Shown: positions 34,696 to 42,957 of the stretch, one piece after another
How the letters are laid out: each line of letters opens with the position of its first letter
How positions within the stretch are numbered: the first letter of the stretch is position 1
Assembly: GCA_903919145.1 (NCBI GenBank)
Contig: CAIXGW010000251.1
Span: forward strand, 1 to 64,000
DNA from: an uncultured Myxococcales bacterium
GTDB taxonomy: Bacteria; Myxococcota_A; UBA9042
DNA length: 64,000 nt
Reading direction: 5' to 3'
The notes under the pieces: generated by a model
What the model saw: the letters and a program-made list of their open reading frames with translations, nothing else
Database searches by the model: none
What the model was told of the DNA's origin: nothing
Made by a program: the position numbers and the translations under genes

Positions 34696-37600
34696 CTACG
34701 CTACGCGCCGCCGCCGCTGCAACAGCACCGCCGCCAACAGGGCCAGCAGCGCCAGGGTGGCCGAGCTGCGTCCGCTGGGGCTGGCCGTGCAGCCGTCGTC
34801 TTCCTTGGCCGGGGCAGCCGTCGCCGGCTTGGAGGTGTCGGCAGCGCTGGTGGCATCCGCAGCCGCAGTGTCGGCGCTGGCCGTGTCGGCGGTGTCGGCG
34901 GTGGGGCCGGCATCGGGGGCAGCGGCCTCCTTGGCGTAAGGGTTGATCGGATTGTGGTAATTGCTGGTGTTGTGCAGGTCGTGGCCGTGCTGCGGCCACT
35001 CGGCCAAGCTGCCCTTCTTCTTGCCCTGGGTCTTCCAGGCAAACAGCCAGCCATCGCGGGTGCCGGCGGCTACGTCCCAGTTGCCGTCGCCGTCCATGTC
35101 GCCCAAGGCCGGCGAAGACAAGATCCAGCCCATGGTCATCTTGGGAAAGCCCTTGGGGCTCTGGCCCTGGTAGTTCCAGGCGTGCAGCAAGTAACCCGCT
35201 GAGCTGGCAATCACTTCTGGCTTGTTGTCGGCGTTGATGTCCACGATCGCCGGGTTGGCAAAGAACTGCCAGTCGTCAATGACGCGCGGCCAGCCCTCCA
35301 GAGCTTTGCCGGTCTGGCTGTCCCACGCCGAGACGTGGTGGTCAAAGTTGGCGCGCTTGCCGCCTGAGGCAAAGGTCATGGCGATGTTGAAACCTGCGCC
35401 AGACTTGACGAAGTCGATGCCGCCGGTCGGATCGATGCGGCCAAGCGAGCCCGAGGCAATCAGCAGGTAAGACGGCGAGTCCTTGGAGTCGCTCTTGGCG
35501 CCAAAGTTGATGTTGTCAAAGCTGCTCTTGCACTTGCCAGCGGCCTTGCCCGGGCAGTAGACCTTGCCCTGCCAGTTAAAGAAGGTGCCTGTTGAGCCAA
35601 TGGTGTCAAAGTTGACTTCCAGCTTGCCGTCGTAGTCCAGGTCGGCCATCGCCGGGTTGCCGGGCACGCCGGATCCGACGACTGGCAGCACGTAAGCCAA
35701 GATTCCGTAAGTGGCCACTGGGAAGCCAGCGTGGAAGGGGCCGCCAGCGTGCTTGCTGCCGTCGCCGTGCAGGATGTAGCCGCGGCCTTCGTTCTTGGCC
35801 TTTTCGCCGCCCAGGACTTCGTTGGTGCCCACGGCGATGTCGAGCAAGCCGTCGCCGTTGACGTCGCCCACGGACGCGGTGGTCATGATGCGATCGCCCA
35901 TCTTGCCAGCGACTTCGGGGTCGCCAACGATGACCGGCCAGCCGGGCTGCGGGGTGCCGTCATGACGCCAGATGTAGACCTGCTGGTCCATGGCCGGGGC
36001 GATGATCTCGAGCTTGCCGTCCTTGTCCAGGTCGGCCAGGGTGGCTGCCGAAAAAATGCCGTCGTCCCACAGGTGGTCCGGATCGGTCTTGATCCCGCGC
36101 TCGCGATCGACCTCGACCGGGAAGCCCTTGACTGGCTTGCCGTCGTGGTGAAAGGCGAGGACGTGACCGTCGTAGGTGGTGACCACGATCTCGACCTTGC
36201 CGTCGCCATCCAGATCGCCGATCGCCGGGGTCGAGATCGAGAACTCCATGTACTCTGGCTTGAAGGTCAAGTTCTTGGCGATGCAGCCGGTCTTGTCGGT
36301 CCGGTAGGCACAGGCCTTGCTGACATCGCCCGGGCCGGGCTTGAACTCTTTGCGAACCGGCATCTTGACAGGCCAGCCGCTGGCTTCTTTGCCCTCCGCG
36401 GTGTAGGCGTGAAAGTAGCCGTCGCTGGTGTTCTGCAGCAGCTCGTCCTTGCCGTCGCCGTCCAGGTCAAACATCTTGGCCGACGACTCAATGCTGGTGA
36501 CCGTCTCGATCGGGAAGCCCGGCAGCAGGTCCGGCTCCTTGTACAGGCCAAACGCCTTGCGGAACTCGTTCTTGACGGTCGTGCCCGCGGCGGTCTTGGC
36601 TTCTACGCGCAGCCGCACGGTGAAGGTGTACTGATCGTGGTCGACCAGCGGGGCGGCGTAGTCGACGGACTTGGCGGTCTCTGCTGCGTCCCACTCGTAG
36701 ATGTCGCCCTGGATGCCCGGCGTGGTGCCCTCTTTGAGGGTGGTCCAGCCGCTCTTGGGATCGACCCCCTTGGCCAGCTCAAGCACGTACTTGTACTCGC
36801 TGTAGCGGGCCGGCAGACCGTCTTGGCGCTTGCCGATGTGCCCCTGGATCTTGACCTTGGGCGTGCGCGTCACCTCGATCGGCGCGTACCAGCGCGGCTG
36901 AGCAATGTCGACTTCCGGAGGAATCTCTTTGTTATCAATCAGGTCAATCGACTTGCGCACGTTGTTGCGGCCATAGCCAAAGTGGTGATCCCAGCCCGGG
37001 CCGGACGGAAACTTGGTGGTGTCGGTCGCGGACTCCGGCACGTCGACGTCATCGACCGAGCCGATCAGGATGCCGCGCACCTCTTCGGCAGAAAGCGGCG
37101 GATTCAGACCCACTTTCTTGGCCATGGAGTAGATCATGCCCACGTGGCCAGAGGTGACGCCGGTGGCCTCCGAAGAGCAGCCGGTGCCGGGCGAGCTAAG
37201 CAGCAGGTTGGCGCCCCAGTTGGTGCAGTTGTTGAAGTTCAGAAACGTTGTTGAATTCTTGGCGCTTGGGCCGTCGAACACGATGGCGTGGACGTACAGC
37301 GTGTGGTTGGTGCTACCGGGCATGTTGTGGTGAAAGCTGAGCTCATCGGCGGCCGAGGCGACGACCGCCACGTTGTTGGCGTAGGCGTAGTCCAAGGCGT
37401 GCTCGGCGTAGGTGCCGCGGTTGAGCGAGCCAATGGCCTCTTGAACGATGCTGGCCCCCGAGTCGACGGCGAAAATTACGCCGCCCGCCCAGTCGTTGGC
37501 ATCGGCCACAAACGAGTCGCCGACGCGGATGTTCAAGATCGTGCACTCGGGGCAGATGCCCAGGCCACCGCGGCCGTTGTTGCCTTCCGCGCCGGAATCG

Positions 37601-38370
37601 CTGGCTTCGCCGGTGCCGTGGCCGTAGCGGGTGTCGTCGTAGGGATTGTTGTCATTGCGAAAGAAGTCCCAGCCGCTGATGTCGTCGGTGTAGCCGTTGC
37701 CGTCGCCGTCCTTGCCGTCGCTGAACAATTGGATCAGGTCGCCCGGGTCGAGCAGGCCGTTGGCGTTGGCGTCTTTGACCGCCGGGTCGCAAGGCGTCTT
37801 GGGCACCGCAGTGCCGTCTTCCTTGGCATAGTCGAGCATGTTGAAGATGCCGTTGCCGTCGGCGTCCCAGGGATCGCTGGCTTTGAAGTTGGGTCCACGG
37901 CACGCAGCAGCGGGCTCAGGCAGCTCTTTGCGGTTCAAGAAGTGCTTGTTGACCAGGTCGTCGGCATCCCACTTGATGCCAGAGTCAAGGACCGCAATCA
38001 CCACGCTGCGATCGCCCGTGGTCTTCTGCCACCCGCGGTCGGCGTGCATGCCAGCGCCGATCTGCTTTTCGATCTTGCGAAAGCCGGGAAACTGGTCCCA
38101 CTCGCCAGAGCCGGGCTTGCCATCGGGGATGAAGGACCACTGGTTCCAGTCGCCGCCGGTAATCCAGGTCTTGCCCTTGTCGTCGACAGAGCCTTGAGCA
38201 AACCCGCCGTCATTGGGCCAGTTTTCTTTTTGCGACATGTCGGAGTCGAGCGGAGGCGGCCAAACCGCTTGGGCAGCCATCGGCGCCGCCACGGTGATCG
38301 AGGTCAGTGCTGCCGCCAACCAAGTGGAAGGGCGGGAGAGCAGGGGACGCGAGCGACGCGGCAAGGCCAT
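34696..38370 (-). CDS. Subtilase-like S8 protein with FG-GAP/VCBS repeats and MYXO-CTERM anchor
   Basis: The 1,224-residue protein begins with a signal peptide. The S8-like domain (about 115-450) keeps the Asp (D129 in AVLDSGI) and His (H251 in YGHGTG). Between them are EF-hand/dockerin-like loops (DADGNGIFNMLD, DGDGNGYTDD). The usual GTSMAxP serine motif is replaced by CSSEATG (S400 aligns with the nucleophile) and the oxyanion Asn in AAGN by Asp in AADE (D342). Residues about 640-1130 hold FG-GAP/VCBS-like repeats (DLDGDGK, DVNGDGLLDI, DMDGDGNWDV), suggesting a seven-bladed propeller. The C terminus has an Asp/Ala/Thr-rich spacer, then DDGC, a hydrophobic helix and RRRR: a MYXO-CTERM signal. 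GAGGA precedes the ATG. Confidence 0.88.
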   Translation of the reverse strand: MALPRRSRPLLSRPSTWLAAALTSITVAAPMAAQAVWPPPLDSDMSQKENWPNDGGFAQGSVDDKGKTWITGGDWNQWSFIPDGKPGSGEWDQFPGFRKIEKQIGAGMHADRGWQKTTGDRSVVIAVLDSGIKWDADDLVNKHFLNRKELPEPAAACRGPNFKASDPWDADGNGIFNMLDYAKEDGTAVPKTPCDPAVKDANANGLLDPGDLIQLFSDGKDGDGNGYTDDISGWDFFRNDNNPYDDTRYGHGTGEASDSGAEGNNGRGGLGICPECTILNIRVGDSFVADANDWAGGVIFAVDSGASIVQEAIGSLNRGTYAEHALDYAYANNVAVVASAADELSFHHNMPGSTNHTLYVHAIVFDGPSAKNSTTFLNFNNCTNWGANLLLSSPGTGCSSEATGVTSGHVGMIYSMAKKVGLNPPLSAEEVRGILIGSVDDVDVPESATDTTKFPSGPGWDHHFGYGRNNVRKSIDLIDNKEIPPEVDIAQPRWYAPIEVTRTPKVKIQGHIGKRQDGLPARYSEYKYVLELAKGVDPKSGWTTLKEGTTPGIQGDIYEWDAAETAKSVDYAAPLVDHDQYTFTVRLRVEAKTAAGTTVKNEFRKAFGLYKEPDLLPGFPIETVTSIESSAKMFDLDGDGKDELLQNTSDGYFHAYTAEGKEASGWPVKMPVRKEFKPGPGDVSKACAYRTDKTGCIAKNLTFKPEYMEFSISTPAIGDLDGDGKVEIVVTTYDGHVLAFHHDGKPVKGFPVEVDRERGIKTDPDHLWDDGIFSAATLADLDKDGKLEIIAPAMDQQVYIWRHDGTPQPGWPVIVGDPEVAGKMGDRIMTTASVGDVNGDGLLDIAVGTNEVLGGEKAKNEGRGYILHGDGSKHAGGPFHAGFPVATYGILAYVLPVVGSGVPGNPAMADLDYDGKLEVNFDTIGSTGTFFNWQGKVYCPGKAAGKCKSSFDNINFGAKSDSKDSPSYLLIASGSLGRIDPTGGIDFVKSGAGFNIAMTFASGGKRANFDHHVSAWDSQTGKALEGWPRVIDDWQFFANPAIVDINADNKPEVIASSAGYLLHAWNYQGQSPKGFPKMTMGWILSSPALGDMDGDGNWDVAAGTRDGWLFAWKTQGKKKGSLAEWPQHGHDLHNTSNYHNPINPYAKEAAAPDAGPTADTADTASADTAAADATSAADTSKPATAAPAKEDDGCTASPSGRSSATLALLALLAAVLLQRRRRVA

Positions 38371-38382
38371 GGGATCCTCAAA

Positions 38383-38396
38383 GCGGCTCGAGCCGC
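38383..38396. promoter_or_regulatory. 14-bp perfect palindrome before the MYXO-CTERM gene
   Basis: GCGGCTCGAGCCGC is a perfect palindrome ending 12 bases before the start codon at 38370 and adjoining the GAGGA ribosome-binding site. It could be an operator or a hairpin that affects translation. No second copy was seen elsewhere in the window. Confidence 0.4.
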
Positions 38397-38552
38397 GGGC
38401 GATCGGGGGCAGAGGCTAGGGCGGATGGTGGGCCGCTTCTAGGTCTGCCTGGGGTGGTAGCGCAGCGTGCCCGCGGACGGGCCATCTGGTCTGACGCTGC
38501 GCAAGCTACACAACCTGCGCGACGCTGAAAAGCGATAATCGCCAACCCAGCC

Positions 38553-40430
38553 TTAGCCGTTGCGCTTGGTGGACGGCGGCCGGAGCACTGGTGCTCGCAA
38601 ACCCGTGGGAGCTCTGCCAGTTGGCGGGGGCGGGATGAAGGGACCCTGAGGTGGTGGACTGTGGGACGGTGGACCGTGGGGCGGCGGACCGTGGGGCGGC
38701 GGATTGTGAGACGGCGGACTGTGGGGCGGCGGTGCATCAGCCTGGCGAGGGTCGACGAAGGCTGGGCCATCGGGCAAGGTGGGATCGGTGCGCTCGACCT
38801 CCAGGACGCGCCTCGGCAGAGTCGCCCCATCCAAGTCGCCGGAAGACTGCCAGCGCACCACACCAGGGTGCAGGGTGGCTTTTTCGGGGCGAACACCCTC
38901 GACTGCAGCCACCTCGGCCCGCGGGACCTCGTACACCGTCAGGGCGTGCTCTTTGCCCTTGACGTGCACCGGCGGCAGCAGGCGGGCCGGCACCGAGCGC
39001 TGGGTCCCGTCATAGCAGCCCTGGGTAATGATGATCTCGACCCCAAACTCCTTGGTCAAGTCTTGAACACGGCTGGCGATATTGACCGTGTCGCCAATGA
39101 CCGTGTACTCCATCTTGCGGTCCGAGCCGATGTTGCCGGCAATCACCATGCCCGAGTGAATGCCAATGCCGATGCGGATGTGCACCCCGCCCTTTCTGGC
39201 CTGGTCTTCGTTGAAGCGATCGAGCTCCTGCAGCATGCGCTGGGCCGCCCGCACTGCCCGCAAGGGGTCATCGGGTCGCGATAGCGGCGCACCAAAGATC
39301 GCCATCACCGCGTCGCCAATGAACTTATCGACAATGCCTCCCTCGTCAAACACGATCTCGACCATGCGCTGGAGGTAGTCGTTGAGAAACGCCACCACTT
39401 CTTCGGGCTGCATGCGCTCAGACGTGCTGGTGAAGCCGCGAATGTCAGAAAACAGGACCGTGGCGTAGACCTTGGCCGACAGCCGCCCGCCATCCTGCAG
39501 CTGCAGGGCCCGCTGGACTACGTCTTTGGGCACATACTTCTGAAAGATCTGGCGGACGTGCCTCTCTGACTCGCGCGAGGCGTTCATGGCGTCGTACAGG
39601 CGCGCATTCTCAATGGCGATCGCCGCCTGGTCGGCAAAGGCCTGCAGCAGGTTGAGCGATTCCTGGCTGAATTCCTGTTCTGAGACCGAGCTATCGACGT
39701 AGATGCAGCCCACCACGTCGTCCTTGACCCGCAGTGGCGCGCACATCAAGGAGCGGATATCCAGACCGGCGATGGTCTGCGACATGGAGGCCAGATCGCT
39801 TTGGGCGTCGATGGTCAGCACCGGCTCGCCCGAGCTCTCCACCGATGCAATGACGCTGCGCGACACCTGTTTTTCGGGGCGCTCAATAGCGTGCCAGTCG
39901 CGGCTGCGCGCCACCTTGAATTCCTGGCCTGGCGAGGTGAACAGGATCAGAAAGCCGCGCTCGGCGTTGGTCAGGCCAATGCCTTTTTCTACCACCAATT
40001 CGAGCAGTTGGTGGGTGTCGAGCACGCCAGAAACGGCTTTGCTGATGTCGAGCAGTGACTTGAAGTTGCGCAGTCGCCGCGACATCTCCGCTGCGTCAGC
40101 ACTGCCGGTGCCCGACTGCGGCACCGCGGCCCGCAGCTCTTCTGGACCGAGCAGGAACGTCAGGACAGACAGCCCAAGCTGCACTTGATCGCCGTGCTGC
40201 AGGCGATGCTCGCTGACGGCCAAGTTGTTGCAGTAGGTGCCGTTGAAAGAGCCCAGGTCTTTAAGAACCCACTGGGCGCCCACCCTGCGCACTTCGCAGT
40301 GGCGCCGCGACAGACTGGGGTCGTCAAGGTGAACGTCGGTCTCGCGCGACCGCCCAATGACCAGCGGCCGCCCCGGGTCCAGATCGACGGTGCGAATGTC
40401 GCCTTCGGTGTTGATGTGGAACGTAGCCAC
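38553..40430 (-). CDS. FHA-GAF-class III adenylate/guanylate cyclase
   Basis: The 625-residue signalling protein has an FHA domain (about 22-95; IGRSRETDVHLDDPSLSRRH, SFNGTY), a GAF domain (about 135-275) and a short coiled linker. The class III cyclase domain (about 318-510) has metal-binding aspartates D329 in FSDIRGF and D373 in IGDAVMA, substrate-type lysine K369 in DKFIGD, and GDTVNIASRV. All catalytic residues appear present. The tail is rich in Pro and His (repeated PPPHG-type pentapeptides). FHA binds phosphothreonine, so a Ser/Thr kinase may control it. The start is a GTG at 40430 with GAGG 11 bases upstream; no ATG gives the full FHA domain. The product is soluble. Confidence 0.9.
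   Translation of the reverse strand: MATFHINTEGDIRTVDLDPGRPLVIGRSRETDVHLDDPSLSRRHCEVRRVGAQWVLKDLGSFNGTYCNNLAVSEHRLQHGDQVQLGLSVLTFLLGPEELRAAVPQSGTGSADAAEMSRRLRNFKSLLDISKAVSGVLDTHQLLELVVEKGIGLTNAERGFLILFTSPGQEFKVARSRDWHAIERPEKQVSRSVIASVESSGEPVLTIDAQSDLASMSQTIAGLDIRSLMCAPLRVKDDVVGCIYVDSSVSEQEFSQESLNLLQAFADQAAIAIENARLYDAMNASRESERHVRQIFQKYVPKDVVQRALQLQDGGRLSAKVYATVLFSDIRGFTSTSERMQPEEVVAFLNDYLQRMVEIVFDEGGIVDKFIGDAVMAIFGAPLSRPDDPLRAVRAAQRMLQELDRFNEDQARKGGVHIRIGIGIHSGMVIAGNIGSDRKMEYTVIGDTVNIASRVQDLTKEFGVEIIITQGCYDGTQRSVPARLLPPVHVKGKEHALTVYEVPRAEVAAVEGVRPEKATLHPGVVRWQSSGDLDGATLPRRVLEVERTDPTLPDGPAFVDPRQADAPPPHSPPSHNPPPHGPPPHGPPSHSPPPQGPFIPPPPTGRAPTGLRAPVLRPPSTKRNG
38653..38727 (-). repeat. 15-bp tandem repeat encoding a Pro/His-rich tail
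   Basis: Five consecutive 15-bp units start at 38653, 38668, 38683, 38698 and 38713. On the minus strand they encode pentapeptides of the form P-P-(P/S)-H-(S/G/N) near the C terminus of the cyclase. Confidence 0.85.
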
Positions 40431-40703
40431 AGTGGCAGCGCCTCAACTTGGGTTGGCCGCAAGGTGTACCCGAATCCGGCGTGCGGGGCAACCTCTTGGG
40501 AAATCTCCGCGTCTCAGCAGACTTCAAACTCCGGGAGGTGGTCAGAGCCTGTCTGGCACCGCCACACTCCCTGGCGATCCCAGCACGCCAGGGTCGCACG
40601 GCTAGCCCTGCAGACGGCGCCACCGCTTCGGCGCTGGCGGCAACCCAGCAGACGGCAGCCAGTTTGGCAAGAGCAGGGTTCTTGAGCGGGGCTCAAGCCA
40701 GCG

Positions 40704-41231
40704 TCAGCCAGCAGCGGGGTCCTTGGGCGGAGCCTTGCGCACGCCGCGCTGGTAGTACAGCAACGCCTGGCCGCTAAGCACCGTGTACACCGTCCCGCGC
40801 GGACTGCGCAGGGCCAGCGGCTTGCCCGGCTCTACCTGGATCAGGGTGCCGTGCAGGACGGTCTGCTCTTTGTTCTTGAGCAGGATCTGATCGTAGGCGT
40901 CCAGGCCGCGCGGCTCGGCGCCGGCCTGCCACTCGATCTTGGTGACCTCTGGCGTTTGCACAAAGCGCAGCTCGCCAAAGCGGTGCAGGATGTAGCCGTC
41001 CTGGTTCTTGGCGACCACGTCGGCGATCAGCACTTTGCCGTCGGTAAAGACGATCTTGTCGCCCTTTTCTGGGCAGGTGGGGCAGACCGACGGCATCGGG
41101 GTAAAGGGCCGAAAAGCGCTCAAGCCCAGCCAGGCGGCCGCCAGGGCAACCAAGAGCAGAGCCTTCCTCGGCAGACGAAGGCGGAAATGCTTGGACTGAC
41201 CGCGGAGGTCAAAGCAGGCCAGTGCACCCAT
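40704..41231 (-). CDS. Hypothetical membrane-anchored protein
   Basis: The 175-residue product has a basic N terminus, one hydrophobic helix (about residues 23-40) and a periplasmic domain. That domain starts with a CPTCPEKGD motif and has alternating beta strands (IVFTDGKVLIADVV, GYILHRFGELRFV, TVLHGTLIQVEPG), which suggest two SH3- or DUF-like beta barrels. AAGGGG lies eight bases before the ATG at 41231. No family was recognised. It is divergent from the BolA gene; the next gene downstream on its strand is the cyclase, starting at 40430. Confidence 0.6.
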   Translation of the reverse strand: MGALACFDLRGQSKHFRLRLPRKALLLVALAAAWLGLSAFRPFTPMPSVCPTCPEKGDKIVFTDGKVLIADVVAKNQDGYILHRFGELRFVQTPEVTKIEWQAGAEPRGLDAYDQILLKNKEQTVLHGTLIQVEPGKPLALRSPRGTVYTVLSGQALLYYQRGVRKAPPKDPAAG

Positions 41232-41376
41232 AACAACACCCCTTGGCGCAGCGGACGCCGCGGTCCAATCCTAGCACTCTGCCGCCGGTCTGCAACCTCG
41301 CTGCGGCGATCGCCCGGCGCCAGCGGCTCGGTTCCGGCAATACCTGTGGCGCAGCAGGGCATTTGGGCCCACCCCC

Positions 41377-41404
41377 TTGCGCCGCAGGCAAGGGGCCCTA
41401 TGCT
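41377..41404 (+). promoter_or_regulatory. Candidate promoter for the BolA gene
   Basis: TTGCGC at 41377-41382 and TATGCT at 41399-41404 are separated by 16 bp, with the -10 box about 40 bp before the BolA start codon. It also falls inside the divergent region with the gene at 40704. Confidence 0.4.
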
Positions 41405-41444
41405 TGCCGGGCTGAGGCGGGCTCCAACCGCCCCAAGGACAGAG

Positions 41445-41672
41445 ATGGGCGCGTGGATTCAGGCAACCTTGCAGGCCGCTTTTGACGGTGCGGAAATCAC
41501 CGTGACCGACACCACCGGTGGCGGCGACCATTTTGAGGTGGCCATTGCCGCCAAGCAGTTTGCCGGCAAGACGCCGCTGCAGCAGCACCGGATGGTGTAC
41601 GCGGCACTGGGCGAACAGGTCGGCTATGAGATTCACGCCCTGGCGCTCAAGACCCGCGTCCTGCAGGCCTGA
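41445..41672 (+). CDS. BolA/IbaG-family protein
   Basis: The 75-residue protein fits the small BolA family: it begins with a helix, then DHFEVAIAAKQFAGKTPLQQHRMVYAALGE, in which the conserved His of QHRMVY is the expected Fe-S cluster ligand. AAGGA precedes the ATG at 41445; the frame is open far upstream but only this start gives a BolA-sized protein. BolA proteins form [2Fe-2S]-bridged heterodimers with CGFS glutaredoxins, and such a gene is the next one downstream (153 bp). Role: Fe-S trafficking or redox-linked regulation. Confidence 0.88.
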   Translation: MGAWIQATLQAAFDGAEITVTDTTGGGDHFEVAIAAKQFAGKTPLQQHRMVYAALGEQVGYEIHALALKTRVLQA

Positions 41673-41825
41673 TCTGGCCGCGGGCACGCCACCGTCGCTG
41701 CGCCGCCGGGCCGGACAAGCGGGGCTGGGGCAGCCGGACCGAAAAGCACTCTTTGCACGCACCTTATTCTAGCGCACCGACCAATTTGCGCACCAACCAG
41801 CGCTGACCAGCGCCAAGAGGAACCC

Positions 41826-42158
41826 ATGGCCGAACGCGACGTTCAGAAAGAGATCAAGGAACTCGTCACCAGCAAGCCGGTAGTGCTTTTTCTCAAAGGC
41901 ACGCCGAGCATGCCGATGTGCGGCTTCTCTGCCCGCACCGTTGAAGCCCTCAAGCGCTGCGAAGTGCCGTTTACGGCGATCAACGTGCTGGCCGACCCAG
42001 ACATCCGCGAAGGCGTCAAAGAATTTGGCCAGTGGCCGACCATTCCGCAGCTGTATGTCGGCGGCGAGCTGCTAGGCGGCTGTGACATCACCATCGAGAT
42101 GTATGAGAATGGCGAACTGCAGCCCTTGCTCCAGGCCGCGGTGGCCAAACAGGCCTAG
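41826..42158 (+). CDS. grxD: Monothiol CGFS glutaredoxin (Grx4/GrxD type)
   Basis: The 110-residue protein has the active site CGFS in PMCGFSARTVEALK, the cis-proline TIPQLYVGGE and the glutathione-binding GGCDIT segment, all typical of monothiol glutaredoxins that carry a glutathione-ligated [2Fe-2S] cluster. AGAGGAA lies directly before the ATG. It follows a BolA-family gene, its usual protein partner, so both probably work in Fe-S cluster delivery. Confidence 0.95.
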   Translation: MAERDVQKEIKELVTSKPVVLFLKGTPSMPMCGFSARTVEALKRCEVPFTAINVLADPDIREGVKEFGQWPTIPQLYVGGELLGGCDITIEMYENGELQPLLQAAVAKQA

Positions 42159-42224
42159 GGTTGCAGACATGGCCCAGCCCCGACTGTCAGTCGCGGCGGG
42201 CCCCACGCTGCGAGTACTGCCGGC

Positions 42225-42851
42225 ATGATCGACCCCTACTTCAGCCTGCCCCGCACCACCCGCCCCTCGGAATGGTTTGAAAAAATCCTGCCGTCCTTGG
42301 CCTTGCGCCTGCCGGTCGACGCCCAAACGCCGTGGGCCGCGGTCCACGTGCTGGGCGCCGGCGGCGGAACGTGGGCGGTGCGCGTCACCGCCGGGCAGCT
42401 GCAGGTCCAGCGCGGGCTGCCGGCCGAAGTGCTGAGCCAATGGTCGATGACGTCTGGCCATTTTCGCGAGGCTCTGGCCGGCGCGTTGCGCGATCGCACG
42501 GCCGGGGTGCTGACCAAGCTGGGCCTGCCACTGGCCTTGCCCGACTTGAGCCGCGCCCCTCTCAACCAGCTGGGCTGGCAAGCCCTGGCGACGGTACAGG
42601 GCTCGCTGGCGTTTCAGCTGGCCGACCGCAAAGTCGCTGACAGCTATCGCTATGTGCTGACCCTGGGCAGCGGTCAAGCCGCCTTTGACAAGGCCGACGC
42701 CCAGATCGACGTCGATCTGGACGATCTGGCGGCCCTGGCGGCCGCCCGCACCCCGCCCTTGCGCCTGCTGGCCAGCGGCAAGCTGCGGGTCCAGGGCAAC
42801 AGCGAATTGCCGATGCGGGCTCTGACGGCCCTGCTGGGCGGCCAGCGCTAA
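42225..42851 (+). CDS. SCP2-like lipid-binding protein
   Basis: The 208-residue protein has two stretches resembling the SCP2 sterol-carrier fold. GTWAVRVTAGQLQVQRG is followed by a helix region, and near the C terminus DVDLDDLAALAAARTPPLRLLASGKLRVQGN matches the typical SCP2 end (a helix followed by a GKLxVxG strand and a hydrophobic final helix). The family binds lipids or acyl-CoAs. It is 66 bp downstream of the glutaredoxin and could be cotranscribed. The assignment is from pattern, not from a conserved catalytic residue. Confidence 0.6.
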   Translation: MIDPYFSLPRTTRPSEWFEKILPSLALRLPVDAQTPWAAVHVLGAGGGTWAVRVTAGQLQVQRGLPAEVLSQWSMTSGHFREALAGALRDRTAGVLTKLGLPLALPDLSRAPLNQLGWQALATVQGSLAFQLADRKVADSYRYVLTLGSGQAAFDKADAQIDVDLDDLAALAAARTPPLRLLASGKLRVQGNSELPMRALTALLGGQR

Positions 42852-42865
42852 GCCGCCTCCTTGCG

Positions 42866-42894
42866 TTGACTCGCCAGCGCCGCGTGCTTACTTA
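42866..42894 (+). promoter_or_regulatory. Candidate sigma70-type promoter for the DUF6178-like gene
   Basis: TTGACT at 42866-42871 and TACTTA at 42889-42894 are 17 bp apart, with the -10 box about 63 bp before the ATG at 42958. It lies in the gap after the SCP2-like gene, suggesting a new transcript. Confidence 0.5.
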
Positions 42895-42957
42895 TTGGGC
42901 TGCGCGGGCGCTTCGGGACACAAGCCGCAGCGTTTTGCGCCAACGCAAGAGGCCGAC

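Noticed and set aside
35731-37254. 507-codon plus-strand frame
   Set aside because: Antisense of the MYXO-CTERM protein's DGDGK repeats; no start signal and no recognisable fold.
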